Source: UBA4923 sp964606165
GTDB lineage: Bacteria > Bacillota > Clostridia > Saccharofermentanales > DTU023
NCBI GenBank assembly: GCA_964606165.1
Contig: CAZSFQ010000017.1
Span: forward strand, 1-32,765
DNA length: 32,765 bases
Direction: 5' to 3'
Made by a program: the position numbers and the translations under genes. Positions 25,025 through 32,723 of the stretch are shown in pieces. A model generated the notes under the pieces. It was not told the DNA's origin. It did no database searches and was given only the letters and a program-made list of their open reading frames with translations. Within the stretch, counting starts at the first letter, position 1. Each line of letters starts with the position of its first letter.

Positions 25025-26250
25025 CCGGTCTTTTCGGCGGAACCTTCGATCCCTTCCACCAGGCCCACCGGGTCCTGGCCCGCGAGGCGCTTCGCCAGCT
25101 TGGCCTGGAAGAGCTGATCGTCATGCCGGTCGGGCGGCCGCCCCATAAGGAAAGGCGGACCAATTTCGCCAGCTATCGCTATGAGATGGCCTGGCTTGGA
25201 GTGGAGGGACTGGCCGGCGTCTTTGTATCTGATGATGAAATCAGGGAACCGGGTATCGATTACACCTACCACACGGTCTTGAGACTGAAAAAGAAATACG
25301 GGATAAAAGAGCTTCTTCTTCTTTCGGGCTCTGATGTACTCATGTCCATCGACTCCTGGCACAGGCCGGCTGACCTGCTCAAGGAAGTATCCCTGGCGGT
25401 CGCCATCAGGGGTGGTGATGACCGGCTGCGGGTGGAGAAAAGGGCTGAGGCGGTCGGATTACGCTACGGGACCCGTGTCCGGCTCTTTGACATGCCTGCC
25501 ATGGATCTGTCGGCCAGCATGATCCGGGATCTCGCTCTTTCAGGCGGTGACATCGGCGGCTTGTGCCCCCCAGGGGTGGTTGACTTTATCCGGCGGTACC
25601 GGCCCTATGACTGGGGGGAAGCCTTTGAATGCTTAAGTGACGCCGACTGGCAGGACCTGCTCGATCTGGAGGAAACTGCCTGGCCTTTTTTGTCGCGTGA
25701 GCGCAGGCTGCATTCTGTGTCAGTGGCCCAATACGCGGCCCGGCTTGCCGCCCTTAACGGTGAAAATTGCAAGCTGGCCGCCTCGGCCGGACTTCTTCAC
25801 GATCTGGCCAAGGAGCTTGACGGCCCCCGCCTGGAAGAGCTGGCTCTGCGCTATGTTCAGCTTTTTCACCAAGACCTGCCCTTGGAATATCTGAGGGGGG
25901 ATCTGGCCCACGGGCCTGCTTCCGCCGTGATGGCTGCGGAACTCCTGGGGACGCAAGACACCTCTCTGGCGCAGGCAATCGCCTGGCACTCAACAGCCCG
26001 CCCCGGCATGACAGTCCTGGGCGAGATTCTATTCCTGGCCGACAAGATTGCCTACGACAGAAACTTCGGTCAGCTGGAGGAAATTCGCAGCCTGGCAGAG
26101 GGGGGGGATTTGGCGACCGCCATGAAACGATGCCTGGAGGAAGTCTTCGAGGCGCTCGATCGTGAGGGAAAGAAACCGTGCAGTCTCAGCATTGAAGCTT
26201 ACAAAAAATATATGAATTCGGGGCAGATGCCCGCAGGGAGGTTGGATTGA
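25021..26250 (+). CDS. nadD: NadD-YqeK fusion: NaMN adenylyltransferase plus HD hydrolase
   Basis: A 409-residue fusion. Residues 1-200 are nicotinate-mononucleotide adenylyltransferase: GGTFDPFH (6-13), VGRPPHK (about 38-44), the GSDVLMSIDSWH segment (about 101-112), and SASMIR in place of the usual SSTxIR. It makes deamido-NAD from NaMN and ATP. Residues 205-400 are a YqeK-type HD domain: HSVSV, LLHDLAKE (H260, D261), IAWHSTARPGM, FLADKIAYDR. YqeK homologs split Ap4A to ADP. In Bacillus the two are adjacent separate genes. The start is GTG (GTGA overlap with prfB), with GGGAGGAG seven bases upstream. Both active sites look intact. Confidence 0.95.
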   Translation: MTGLFGGTFDPFHQAHRVLAREALRQLGLEELIVMPVGRPPHKERRTNFASYRYEMAWLGVEGLAGVFVSDDEIREPGIDYTYHTVLRLKKKYGIKELLLLSGSDVLMSIDSWHRPADLLKEVSLAVAIRGGDDRLRVEKRAEAVGLRYGTRVRLFDMPAMDLSASMIRDLALSGGDIGGLCPPGVVDFIRRYRPYDWGEAFECLSDADWQDLLDLEETAWPFLSRERRLHSVSVAQYAARLAALNGENCKLAASAGLLHDLAKELDGPRLEELALRYVQLFHQDLPLEYLRGDLAHGPASAVMAAELLGTQDTSLAQAIAWHSTARPGMTVLGEILFLADKIAYDRNFGQLEEIRSLAEGGDLATAMKRCLEEVFEALDREGKKPCSLSIEAYKKYMNSGQMPAGRLD

Positions 26251-26669
26251 AGGAAAAAGAGGAGTTGGTTCTAACACCCGATACCGCGCTTGCGAAAGAG
26301 CCGGAAGAAAGACAAAAACTGGATAAGATTAAAAAAATGGCCGCCGCCGCGGCAGAAGCCATTGAGGAGAAGAAGGGCGAGCACGTCGAGATCCTGAACG
26401 TGACCTCCAAGACGACCCTGGCCGATGTCTTCGTCCTGGCGAGCGGAACATCGGGCATCCATGTTAAGACGCTGGCGGAATCGGTCGAGGAGAAACTGGA
26501 GCGGGAGTTCGGTTTGCGGCCCGATCACATCGAGGGCCTGGAAAACAGGAATTGGATCCTGCTCGATTACGGTGACCTGATCGTCCATATTCTGATGCCG
26601 GAAGACCGCGCACACTACAAGCTGGAAAATCTCTGGCGGACCGACTTCGATAAAAGACCCGTCCAGTAG
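26247..26669 (+). CDS. rsfS: Ribosome silencing factor RsfS
   Basis: A 140-residue RsfS (YbeB/Iojap) protein, which binds L14 of the large subunit and blocks subunit joining when nutrients are short. The core, from about residue 30, has HVEILNVTSKTTLADVFVLASG (split by eye), SGIHVKTLAESVEEKL, HIEGLENRNWILLDYGDLIVHI and the final YKLENLWR. The N-terminal 25 residues are an acidic extension not needed by the family. The start is TTG overlapping the nadD stop as TTGA, with GGGAGG five bases upstream, so it is translationally coupled. The nadD-yqeK-rsfS order is common in Firmicutes. Confidence 0.95.
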   Translation: MKEKEELVLTPDTALAKEPEERQKLDKIKKMAAAAAEAIEEKKGEHVEILNVTSKTTLADVFVLASGTSGIHVKTLAESVEEKLEREFGLRPDHIEGLENRNWILLDYGDLIVHILMPEDRAHYKLENLWRTDFDKRPVQ

Positions 26670-26789
26670 CCGGTCAGCTTACGACGAAAAGACCCTTATC
26701 CGGAATAATTGCCAAATCAGGCCCAAGGATCTTTTCACCCCCGTGCGAAGATCTTGACAGATCATTTTTCGATCAAGGGGGATAAGGGT

Positions 26790-27428
26790 GTGCGGGGACA
26801 AGAAAGGACGGGTTCTTACCCTGTTTCAGACCGCCGAAGCGGACGCTCCAAACGGGCTTCGCTTTTCTTTTTCTTTGTCCTGATTACTTTATCGGCCGCC
26901 CTTCTCATCCTGATCGCGCGAAGACCCGCCGGCAAGCCGGTGGTGGTCATGCCGGTAGAAACGGAAAAACCAGTGACGAAAAGCCCCGCCCCTGTCCTCT
27001 TCCCCGTCCACGTGGATGGGGCGGTGACCCGGCCGGGTCTTTATTATTTCGCGGAGGGCTCGATCCTGGGCGATGCCATAGCCAAGGCGGGCGGTTTTAC
27101 GCCGCTGGCTGACCAAAGCGCCATCAACCTCGCCATGCTGCTGCAAGCCCACATGAAGATATATGTACCGCGTGAAGGCGAGGAAGCCAGAGGCTTGTCT
27201 CTTGAGGGAATCATGCAGGGGACAGAGACCAAGGTGGATTTAAACCGGGCGACCCGACAGGAATTGGAGACACTGCCCGGGGTGGGGGAAGCGACGGCGG
27301 AGGCCATTATCGCCTACAGGGAGGAAAACGGGCCCTTTGCGGACATTGAGGAATTGATGCAGGTGCCAGGCATCAAGGAAGGCCGGTTTTCTAAGCTCAA
27401 AGACCGGATAAGGGTGACCGGACCCTGA
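26790..27428 (+). CDS. comEA: ComEA-type DNA-uptake protein
   Basis: A 212-residue competence protein that binds double-stranded DNA outside the membrane during transformation. A basic N-terminus is followed by a membrane helix (about 24-44), a linker, an SLBB-like domain (VHVDGAVTRPGLYY near 72, then AIAKAGG) and a C-terminal helix-hairpin-helix pair (VDLNRATRQELETLPGVGEA, about 148-167, and VPGIKEG near 193). The GTG at 26790 is favoured because AAGGGGG lies nine bases before it and the length then fits the family; a TTG 27 codons upstream lacks a ribosome site. comEC and comEB do not follow here; a tRNA gene does. Whether the organism is transformable is unknown. Confidence 0.92.
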   Translation: MRGQERTGSYPVSDRRSGRSKRASLFFFFVLITLSAALLILIARRPAGKPVVVMPVETEKPVTKSPAPVLFPVHVDGAVTRPGLYYFAEGSILGDAIAKAGGFTPLADQSAINLAMLLQAHMKIYVPREGEEARGLSLEGIMQGTETKVDLNRATRQELETLPGVGEATAEAIIAYREENGPFADIEELMQVPGIKEGRFSKLKDRIRVTGP

Positions 27429-27459
27429 TCAGAAAGAAGGGGCGGCCCTCCCGTTTTGT

Positions 27460-27488
27460 TTGACATTTGTACCATTAACAAGTAAAAT
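27460..27488 (+). promoter_or_regulatory. Promoter of tRNA-Pro
   Basis: A perfect TTGACA (27460-27465), a 17-base spacer and TAAAAT (27483-27488), 11 bases before the mature tRNA. A strong vegetative promoter, as expected for a stable RNA. Confidence 0.92.
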
Positions 27489-27499
27489 CCATAAGGCAT

Positions 27500-27575
27500 C
27501 GGGGTGTGGCTCAGGTGGTAGAGCGCTTGGTTCGGGACCAAGAGGCCGCAAGTTCAAGTCTTGTCACTCCGACCA
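27500..27575 (+). tRNA. tRNA-Pro (anticodon CGG)
   Basis: A 76-base cloverleaf. CGGGGTG pairs with CACTCCG in the acceptor stem, CTTGG/CCAAG forms the anticodon stem with loop TTCGGGA, so the anticodon is CGG and reads CCG codons. The T loop is TTCAAGT and CCA is encoded. The tRNA is transcribed alone. Confidence 0.96.
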
Positions 27576-27578
27576 GCT

Positions 27579-27612
27579 AACCTCCGGATCCACCGCGGAC
27601 CGGAGGTTTTTT
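27579..27612 (+). terminator. Terminator after tRNA-Pro
   Basis: AACCTCCGG (27579-27587) pairs with CCGGAGGTT (27600-27608), followed by a run of six T in all. It lies four bases after the tRNA CCA. Confidence 0.9.
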
Positions 27613-27645
27613 GAAGCAGACAAGGCCGCAGCGGGGGCAGGCCTG

Positions 27646-27654
27646 TGGTATAAT
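27646..27654 (+). promoter_or_regulatory. Extended -10 promoter of thyA-folA
   Basis: TGGTATAAT is an extended -10 element with a perfect hexamer, 37 bases before thyA and just after the tRNA terminator. No good -35 hexamer is seen 17 bases upstream, which extended -10 promoters can do without. Confidence 0.65.
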
Positions 27655-27691
27655 ATACGCTGAATTGGTATATTTCTGCCGGAGGGTTGAG

Positions 27692-28522
27692 ATGAGTTTA
27701 TGTGACGAGATATTCCGCGCAAATTGCCGCGATATCCTCGAGTACGGATTTTCAGATGCCCATCTGGAGGTTCGGCCACGATGGGAAGACGGATCGCCGG
27801 CTCACACAGTCAAGCGCTTCGGTGTGGTCAACCGCTACGATCTCCAGCAGGAATTCCCGCTTTTAACCCTTCGGAAAATCAACTACCGGGCAGCAATCGA
27901 TGAACTCTTGTGGATTTGGCAAAAGAAGTCAAACCGGGTCTGCGATCTTGGCTCGGGGATCTGGGATCAGTGGTGTCTGCCCGACGGAACCATCGGGAAG
28001 GCCTATGGGTACCAGCTTGCGAAAAAGTATAAATATCCGGAAGGTGAATTCGACCAGGTTGACCGTGTACTCTATGAGCTCCGCCACAACCCCGCATCAC
28101 GGCGGATCATGACCAATCTGTACAATTTTTCCGACTTGTGTGACATGGCCCTTTATCCCTGCGCCTACAGCATGACTTTCAATGTGACGGGAGACAGGCT
28201 GAACGGTATTCTCAACCAGCGCTCCAACGATATGCTGGTGGCCAATAACTGGAATGTGCTGCAGTACGCGGTATTGATTGTCATCCTGGCCCAGGTGTCA
28301 GGATTTAAGCCGGGGGAGCTGGTTCACGTGATCGCCGACGCTCATTTATATGACCGTCACATCCCCCTTGTCGAGGAACTGATCGCCCGTCCCGCCTTCC
28401 CGGCACCGCGTCTGGCGGTCGATCCGGCTGTCCGCGATTTTTATGACTTCACCATCGACAGCTTCCAAATCGAAAACTATGAGCACGGCCCCGCAGTTCG
28501 CGGCATCCCGGTCGCGACTTGA
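27692..28522 (+). CDS. thyA: Thymidylate synthase, variant active-site motif
   Basis: A 276-residue ThyA that converts dUMP to dTMP with methylene-tetrahydrofolate. The nucleophile is C157 in YPCAYSMTFNV; where well-studied enzymes have a histidine after this cysteine there is A158. Other key features are kept: the GIWDQW segment, RRIMTNLYN, QRSNDM with the conserved Asp, and AHLYDRH. Lengths match E. coli ThyA (264). GGAGG lies six bases before the ATG. The gene starts an operon with folA, which recycles the dihydrofolate it makes. Whether the Ala variant is a known subgroup I cannot verify, but the frame and context argue for activity. Confidence 0.94.
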   Translation: MSLCDEIFRANCRDILEYGFSDAHLEVRPRWEDGSPAHTVKRFGVVNRYDLQQEFPLLTLRKINYRAAIDELLWIWQKKSNRVCDLGSGIWDQWCLPDGTIGKAYGYQLAKKYKYPEGEFDQVDRVLYELRHNPASRRIMTNLYNFSDLCDMALYPCAYSMTFNVTGDRLNGILNQRSNDMLVANNWNVLQYAVLIVILAQVSGFKPGELVHVIADAHLYDRHIPLVEELIARPAFPAPRLAVDPAVRDFYDFTIDSFQIENYEHGPAVRGIPVAT

Positions 28523-28537
28523 GGGGGAGGCCATCCC

Positions 28538-29050
28538 ATGATCGCAATCGTAGCATGTGACGCGAACTGGGGCATCGGCTGCCAGGGCTGCCTGCAACAA
28601 GCCGTCAGCTCGGACTTGAGGCGCTTTCGCGCCTTGACCATGGGCAAGGTTGTCATTTATGGAAGAAATACCCTGGACACCTTTCCGGGGAAAAAACCCC
28701 TGCCTGGAAGAATCAACCTGGTCCTGCGCACCCGGGATGAGGCCTGCGCTGAAGGATGTGAATACTTCTCCAGCATCGACGGCCTTCTGGCCCGGGTCCG
28801 CGGCCTGAAGCAGGAAGGTTATCACGACAATGACTTTATCGTGATCGGCGGCGGCGCCGTTTACCAACAGTTGCTGCCTTACTGTGACACCATATTGGTG
28901 ACGCAGTTTGAGGAGATGTACAAGGCGGATGTCTGGTTTCCGGCCATCGATCAATCACCTGACTGGTATCTGGATTCGTGCGGCCTCTGGCTCGAGGAGG
29001 AGGGCGTCCGGTTCCGTTACCTGACTTACAGGCGCAATGACATCGCCTAG
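28538..29050 (+). CDS. folA: Dihydrofolate reductase
   Basis: A 170-residue reductase that turns dihydrofolate into tetrahydrofolate with NADPH. Typical elements are the opening MIAIVACDANWGIG, SSDLRRF with the conserved acidic residue that contacts the pterin, GKVVIYGRNT, LPGRINLVL and FIVIGGGAVYQQLL for the cofactor. Between strands it has the variant CQGCLQQAV where many enzymes have a G-x-LPW loop, so the Trp is missing. GGGGGAGG stands about seven bases before the ATG, 15 bases after thyA, so the two are one operon. Trimethoprim response cannot be predicted from this reading. Confidence 0.95.
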   Translation: MIAIVACDANWGIGCQGCLQQAVSSDLRRFRALTMGKVVIYGRNTLDTFPGKKPLPGRINLVLRTRDEACAEGCEYFSSIDGLLARVRGLKQEGYHDNDFIVIGGGAVYQQLLPYCDTILVTQFEEMYKADVWFPAIDQSPDWYLDSCGLWLEEEGVRFRYLTYRRNDIA

Positions 29051-29064
29051 ATCGGCGTTATAAT
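29037..29064 (+). promoter_or_regulatory. Promoter of the methyltransferase gene inside folA end
   Basis: ATGACA (29037-29042), a 16-base spacer and a perfect TATAAT (29059-29064), 34 bases before the start codon of the next gene. The -35 hexamer lies in the last codons of folA. Confidence 0.7.
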
Positions 29065-29098
29065 GTCAAGGGGCGGATGAGCCCGGGAGGAGTAGGTG

Positions 29099-30121
29099 AT
29101 GAAAAGACGAAACAAGCAAAATCCTTCCGTTGAAATGCGCCCTTTCTATGTCAAGGACATTGTATGGCTCAAGGAAATGGTAAAGCAGGTCTTCCCTGAC
29201 CGCACGACCAGCGAATGGCGCAGTATCATGAGCAGGAAGCGCAAAAAAGGGGAACAGCTTTACTTTTTGTCGCGCGGCGGCCGGGGTTTGGGCGGAGTAA
29301 ACGTGACCGCACCATTCAATTCGCCGACCTGGCGGATTGCGCGCGTCCACACGGTCGAAAGCCTGTCCGACCAGGATAAGAAAGAGATCGCGAGGCAGGT
29401 CATCGGCGACGATGAAATGATTTACCGCGTCGACATGGCACATATGGAATTGTCCGAAGCCGACCACCGGATCTTCGGCCGGTTGACGGGGATTGACTGG
29501 CCTGCCAGGCGGGACACTTTTTTCGCGCCCCAGGTGACAAAAAGGCAGGTTGCTTTCATACCCTGGGAGTTCGGTTACCTGGCTGCGGTGACGACCCCTG
29601 ATCGTGAAAAAATCGCTGTCATCGAATTTGTCCGTGAGGGTGGCGAGACCCTGAGTATGCCGGTCAAGCAGGCGGCTTACTTTTTTGGTTTTCTCGGCCA
29701 CGACGGCAAGATTCTGATTCCGGAAGTCATGGAGCTGCCCGGCGAGTGCGATGTTTTAAAGCTCCTGCGCAAGGAACTGCGGCTCTACCTGAGCGGTGGG
29801 CACGAGATCAGCCTTCCTTTCGAGTTTCCAGACGGGACACCCTTCCAGAAACAGGTTTGGGAAGAGACACTGAAGATTCCCTACGGGGCTGTCAAGACTT
29901 ACGCCGACATTGCCGAGATCATCCAGCCCGACAAAGATAAGGCCGGCCAGATGGCAAGGGCCGTCGGCCGGGCGCTGGCGGCCAACCCTCTGCCCATCAT
30001 CATCCCCTGTCACAGGGTCATCGGCTCCAACCAGATGCTGACCGGATTCGGGGGAGGCGTCGATGTCAAGGATCACCTCCTGCAGCTCGAGATGTGGCAT
30101 GCCATCCCCGCTTCATCCTGA
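29099..30121 (+). CDS. O6-alkylguanine-DNA methyltransferase with long N-terminal extension
   Basis: A 340-residue protein. Its C-terminal 90 residues are a clear Ogt/MGMT domain: FQKQVWEETLKIPYGAVKTY, the alkyl-acceptor C304 in IPCHRVIG, and the NQMLTGFGGG loop. It repairs O6-methylguanine by moving the methyl group irreversibly to this cysteine. Residues from about 150 to 240 (IPWEFGYLAAV onward) fit the usual N-terminal half of the family. The first 140 residues are extra, basic at the start (KRRNKQ) and lack a motif I know; they are not an AraC or Ada domain. Typical Ogt is about 160-180 residues. GGGAGGAG is six bases before the ATG. Confidence 0.9.
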   Translation: MKRRNKQNPSVEMRPFYVKDIVWLKEMVKQVFPDRTTSEWRSIMSRKRKKGEQLYFLSRGGRGLGGVNVTAPFNSPTWRIARVHTVESLSDQDKKEIARQVIGDDEMIYRVDMAHMELSEADHRIFGRLTGIDWPARRDTFFAPQVTKRQVAFIPWEFGYLAAVTTPDREKIAVIEFVREGGETLSMPVKQAAYFFGFLGHDGKILIPEVMELPGECDVLKLLRKELRLYLSGGHEISLPFEFPDGTPFQKQVWEETLKIPYGAVKTYADIAEIIQPDKDKAGQMARAVGRALAANPLPIIIPCHRVIGSNQMLTGFGGGVDVKDHLLQLEMWHAIPASS

Positions 30122-30144
30122 AGGCGTGTGTCTTCTAACATTCC

Positions 30145-30173
30145 TTGACATCGGACAGGCTGCTTGCTACACT
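30145..30173 (+). promoter_or_regulatory. Promoter of the tRNA-His/Gln/Lys cluster
   Basis: A perfect TTGACA (30145-30150), 17 bases and TACACT (30168-30173), 25 bases before tRNA-His. It can drive all three tRNAs as one transcript. Confidence 0.85.
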
Positions 30174-30198
30174 CAATTAGATGTTTTTGGGAAGCTAC

Positions 30199-30276
30199 GG
30201 TGGAATTAGCTCAGTCGGTTAGAGTGCCAGGTTGTGGCCCTGGAGGTCACGAGTTCGAATCTCGTATTCCACCCCA
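30199..30276 (+). tRNA. tRNA-His (anticodon GTG)
   Basis: GTGGAAT pairs with ATTCCAC in the acceptor. The loop TTGTGGC gives anticodon GTG. The extra 5' G (position -1, base 30199) faces C73, the mark of bacterial tRNA-His. T loop TTCGAAT, CCA encoded. Confidence 0.96.
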
Positions 30277-30293
30277 TGATCCCCTAAACAAAA

Positions 30294-30368
30294 TGGGGTG
30301 TAGCCAAGCGGTAAGGCACGGGACTTTGACTCCCGCATTCGCAGGTTCAAATCCTGCCATCCCAGCCA
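30294..30368 (+). tRNA. tRNA-Gln (anticodon TTG)
   Basis: TGGGGTG pairs with CATCCCA, discriminator G, encoded CCA. The anticodon loop CTTTGAC sits between GGGA and TCCC and gives TTG. It lies 17 bases after tRNA-His. Confidence 0.95.
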
Positions 30369-30371
30369 TAG

Positions 30372-30447
30372 GATCCACTAGCTCAGTCGGTAGAGCATCT
30401 GACTTTTAATCAGGGGGTCTGGGGTTCGAATCCCCAGTGGATCACCA
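30372..30447 (+). tRNA. tRNA-Lys (anticodon TTT)
   Basis: GATCCAC pairs perfectly with GTGGATC, followed by A and encoded CCA. The anticodon loop CTTTTAA gives TTT. It is only three bases after tRNA-Gln and is the last of the cluster. Confidence 0.96.
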
Positions 30448-30452
30448 GCGGA

Positions 30453-30490
30453 GCCTTGAGGCAGCAATGTCTCAAGGCCTTGTTGTTTGA
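30453..30490 (+). terminator. Terminator of the tRNA cluster
   Basis: GCCTTGAG (30453-30460) pairs with CTCAAGGC (30471-30478), followed by a T-rich but G-broken tail. It begins six bases after the last tRNA. Confidence 0.7.
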
Positions 30491-30559
30491 GGGAAAGCGT
30501 CAGGTGATATGATAGGCGAAGGGGGCTAGATCCCCCGGCTGACAGGGAGGGAACCGACC

Positions 30560-31141
30560 ATGGACAAGCAAGAGGGCAGGGGAGATTATTTGCGCATCAA
30601 GTCTCCTTTGAAAGGTGACCGGCTATTGCTGGCGGCCTTGGCTCCGCGTGATATTGAGGCTGTAGCGCCCTTTTTCGCCGATACGGAGGCGCTCTATTAT
30701 TACCTTCCGGATCTGCTTCTTCCGCGCACGCCCGCCCAGCTCCAGGCCATGCTGGATGAATGGAATGACGGCAAAAGGAACTTTGTCTTTGCCTGCCGTT
30801 ATCAAGAGGAAACGATCGGCCTGGTGACCCTGTCGGATTTGGATGCCGCCATGGGGAACGGGGAGACAGGTATCATGCTGGCCGGCCGCGCCTGGCAGGG
30901 GAGAGGCTTCGCGACTGAGGCCATGGGCTTGCTGCTTGGCTATGCTTTCGGGGAACTTGGTCTTCACCGGGTCTACGCCCGGGTGGCGGAGGAGAATAGG
31001 CCCTCCTTGAATTTGTTCAGGCGTCTGGGTTTTCAGCAGGAAGGCCGGCTCCGTGAGGCCATGAGGCGGGGTGGACGTTTTGTCGATCTCATCTTGTTCG
31101 GTTTGCTGGAGGATGAATTTCACAAGCAGGGGAAAAGTTAA
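30560..31141 (+). CDS. GNAT acetyltransferase, RimJ/RimL type
   Basis: A 193-residue acetyltransferase that moves an acetyl group from acetyl-CoA to an amine. The coenzyme-A loop reads QGRGFATEA (about 113-121), preceded by the GETGIMLAGRAW strand and followed by LHRVYARVAEENRPSLNLFRRLGF, the standard RimJ/RimL C-terminal pattern with Asn and Leu-Gly-Phe. The acceptor may be a ribosomal protein N-terminus, an antibiotic or a small amine; nothing fixes it. GGGAGG lies nine bases before the ATG. A small GGGGG/CCCCC hairpin (30521-30536) and a TATGAT (30509-30514 region) precede it, so it likely has its own transcript. Confidence 0.9.
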   Translation: MDKQEGRGDYLRIKSPLKGDRLLLAALAPRDIEAVAPFFADTEALYYYLPDLLLPRTPAQLQAMLDEWNDGKRNFVFACRYQEETIGLVTLSDLDAAMGNGETGIMLAGRAWQGRGFATEAMGLLLGYAFGELGLHRVYARVAEENRPSLNLFRRLGFQQEGRLREAMRRGGRFVDLILFGLLEDEFHKQGKS

Positions 31142-31218
31142 CTAAAGACGTGCCCTGACCTTATCATGCTAAGATAAATCCGCCGGGAACCGGCAGCAAA
31201 AAGGAGAAAAAAAGCAGC

Positions 31219-32676
31219 GTGATCCGTTCCACTGTGACAGCCCATTTGGCCGAGACCGATCGTTCGGAACTGACCTTGCAGTTGAATGACCGGGATATCG
31301 GGGTACTGGCGACCCAGGAGCAGCGCCATTACGTCATGTCGGGCAATCGCCGTGTTCAGCTGATTGCCGGCCTGCATACCGACCCCGGGGATCATGCACA
31401 TGTCCTGTCGACCCGGGCCATGCTTCGTCACTGGCTCATATCCTTTCGGGAACTGCAGATCAACGGGCTCAGCCGTCTCCCTGTCATTATCGAGCGCAAC
31501 AGGCTGGCAGCCGATTTTCTCCTCCTCATGGATTCCGAGATTGTTCTGGTCTGGTGCCAGCCCCAATTTGGTGTCTACCTGCATCGCGGCCACCACCTTT
31601 ACAGGCAACAGCCTACCTATCCGCCCGAACAGGGAGCCTGCGCGGCTTTTTGCCCCAAGCTGGACTTTTATGCCTTCCGGCCGCGCGAGGGCGATGACCT
31701 GCTGGTCATTGATCCTTCTTTTATCGATCTGTTCGACCCGGCGGACCTGGAGGATCTGCTGGCTGACATTCACCAGATCAATGTGGCCATGACAGAGCTG
31801 ACCCGGCTTGCCTACTCTTACGGGCGCGATGCGGATACGACCTGGTTTTCCGCGCAGATCCAGCGGCTGGATACTGATCTTGAGCTTTTAAGCGCCGAAT
31901 CGAGAGAACGTGTGTCCGGGCGGCGGGAGACAGGGAGACGGACGGTTTCCTGGATCAATCACCTGCAGCTTTCCAAGGTCGTTCCCCTTTTGGACGGCAA
32001 TATCCGTATCCCGCCCGCGGGTCTTGACCGGTACGCGGCGCGTTCTGCCGCATCACCGGCCAGGGGCTACGGACCCCAGCCGCCGGAGTTTAAGACCGTA
32101 TGGAGGCAAAGCGGCGAAGAAAATTCCCGCCTGTCCATCAAGGGGCGGGCAGGGGAGCAGGAGGGGCGAGGGAAGCGCGGTGAACCGGATCCCAAGGAGC
32201 CGCGGTCAGCTTGGATGGATCGGGTCAAGCACTGGAACACGGAAGGAATCAGGACCAGCTTCATCCGCTTCCATCGGAAGCTGACTCATCTGGTTCCGGG
32301 CTCGCGCGGCTTGTCACTGCTTGCCTATGTCGCGATTTGGATGGTTGTGCTCGTTATACTGGTATCGGCTTTCTACGCTTTAAAGGGAGGCGGGAAGGAG
32401 GAGGACCCCAAGGAGGAGCGCCCGAAAGTCACCGGCCAGGATTCTATGACAGAGACTCCGAAAACAGAATTCGAGATCGACATTATTGTCAAGGCCAGCA
32501 GCCTGCGTGTGGTCTCGGAACCGGGCGGAGAAGAGCTTGTCGCTTCGGTCACCAGGGGAGATCATGTGACGCAGCTGACCGGCCCCCGGGAAGGCTGGGT
32601 CCTGATCCGCCTTGAAGACGGCCGGTCGGGCTATGTTCCCGAGTCGCTGCTTCTGTCGCCGGAAGAAGGCGATTAG
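31219..32676 (+). CDS. Membrane SH3b protein with degenerate PP2C-like N-terminal half
   Basis: A 485-residue protein. Residues 1-200 have strands and spacing that resemble a PP2C fold: RRVQLIAGLHTDPGDHAH where DGxGG would be, FLLLMDSEIVLVW, FGVYLHRGHHLYRQQ (the GDSR-Y-Y-R-DG strand) and REGDDLLVIDPSFID (the GD-LL-SDG strand). None of the metal aspartates lines up. A charged linker with RGRKR-like basic stretches follows (about 290-350), then one membrane helix (about 363-388), an acidic linker, and a C-terminal SH3b domain (about 420-478) ending in SGYVPESLLL. The SH3b part would be outside, facing the wall. The start is GTG; AAGGAG is 12 bases upstream, a long gap. SH3b and membrane helix are sure; the PP2C likeness is tentative. 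Confidence 0.75.
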   Translation: MIRSTVTAHLAETDRSELTLQLNDRDIGVLATQEQRHYVMSGNRRVQLIAGLHTDPGDHAHVLSTRAMLRHWLISFRELQINGLSRLPVIIERNRLAADFLLLMDSEIVLVWCQPQFGVYLHRGHHLYRQQPTYPPEQGACAAFCPKLDFYAFRPREGDDLLVIDPSFIDLFDPADLEDLLADIHQINVAMTELTRLAYSYGRDADTTWFSAQIQRLDTDLELLSAESRERVSGRRETGRRTVSWINHLQLSKVVPLLDGNIRIPPAGLDRYAARSAASPARGYGPQPPEFKTVWRQSGEENSRLSIKGRAGEQEGRGKRGEPDPKEPRSAWMDRVKHWNTEGIRTSFIRFHRKLTHLVPGSRGLSLLAYVAIWMVVLVILVSAFYALKGGGKEEDPKEERPKVTGQDSMTETPKTEFEIDIIVKASSLRVVSEPGGEELVASVTRGDHVTQLTGPREGWVLIRLEDGRSGYVPESLLLSPEEGD

Positions 32677-32682
32677 CTATTT

Positions 32683-32723
32683 TACAAAAAGACAGGCCTG
32701 TTGTATCATGCCTGTCTTTTGTA
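32683..32723. terminator. Intrinsic terminator after SH3b gene
   Basis: TACAAAAAGACAGGC (32683-32697) pairs with GCCTGTCTTTTGTA (32710-32723), one bulged A, 12-base loop. A and T runs on both sides make it usable from both strands. The final 42 bases of the window hold no visible feature. Confidence 0.88.

Noticed and set aside
27429..27456. Possible terminator after comEA (AGGG-GCGG-CCCT then GTTTTG)
   Set aside because: The stem is only four pairs and the T run is broken, so it is not listed.
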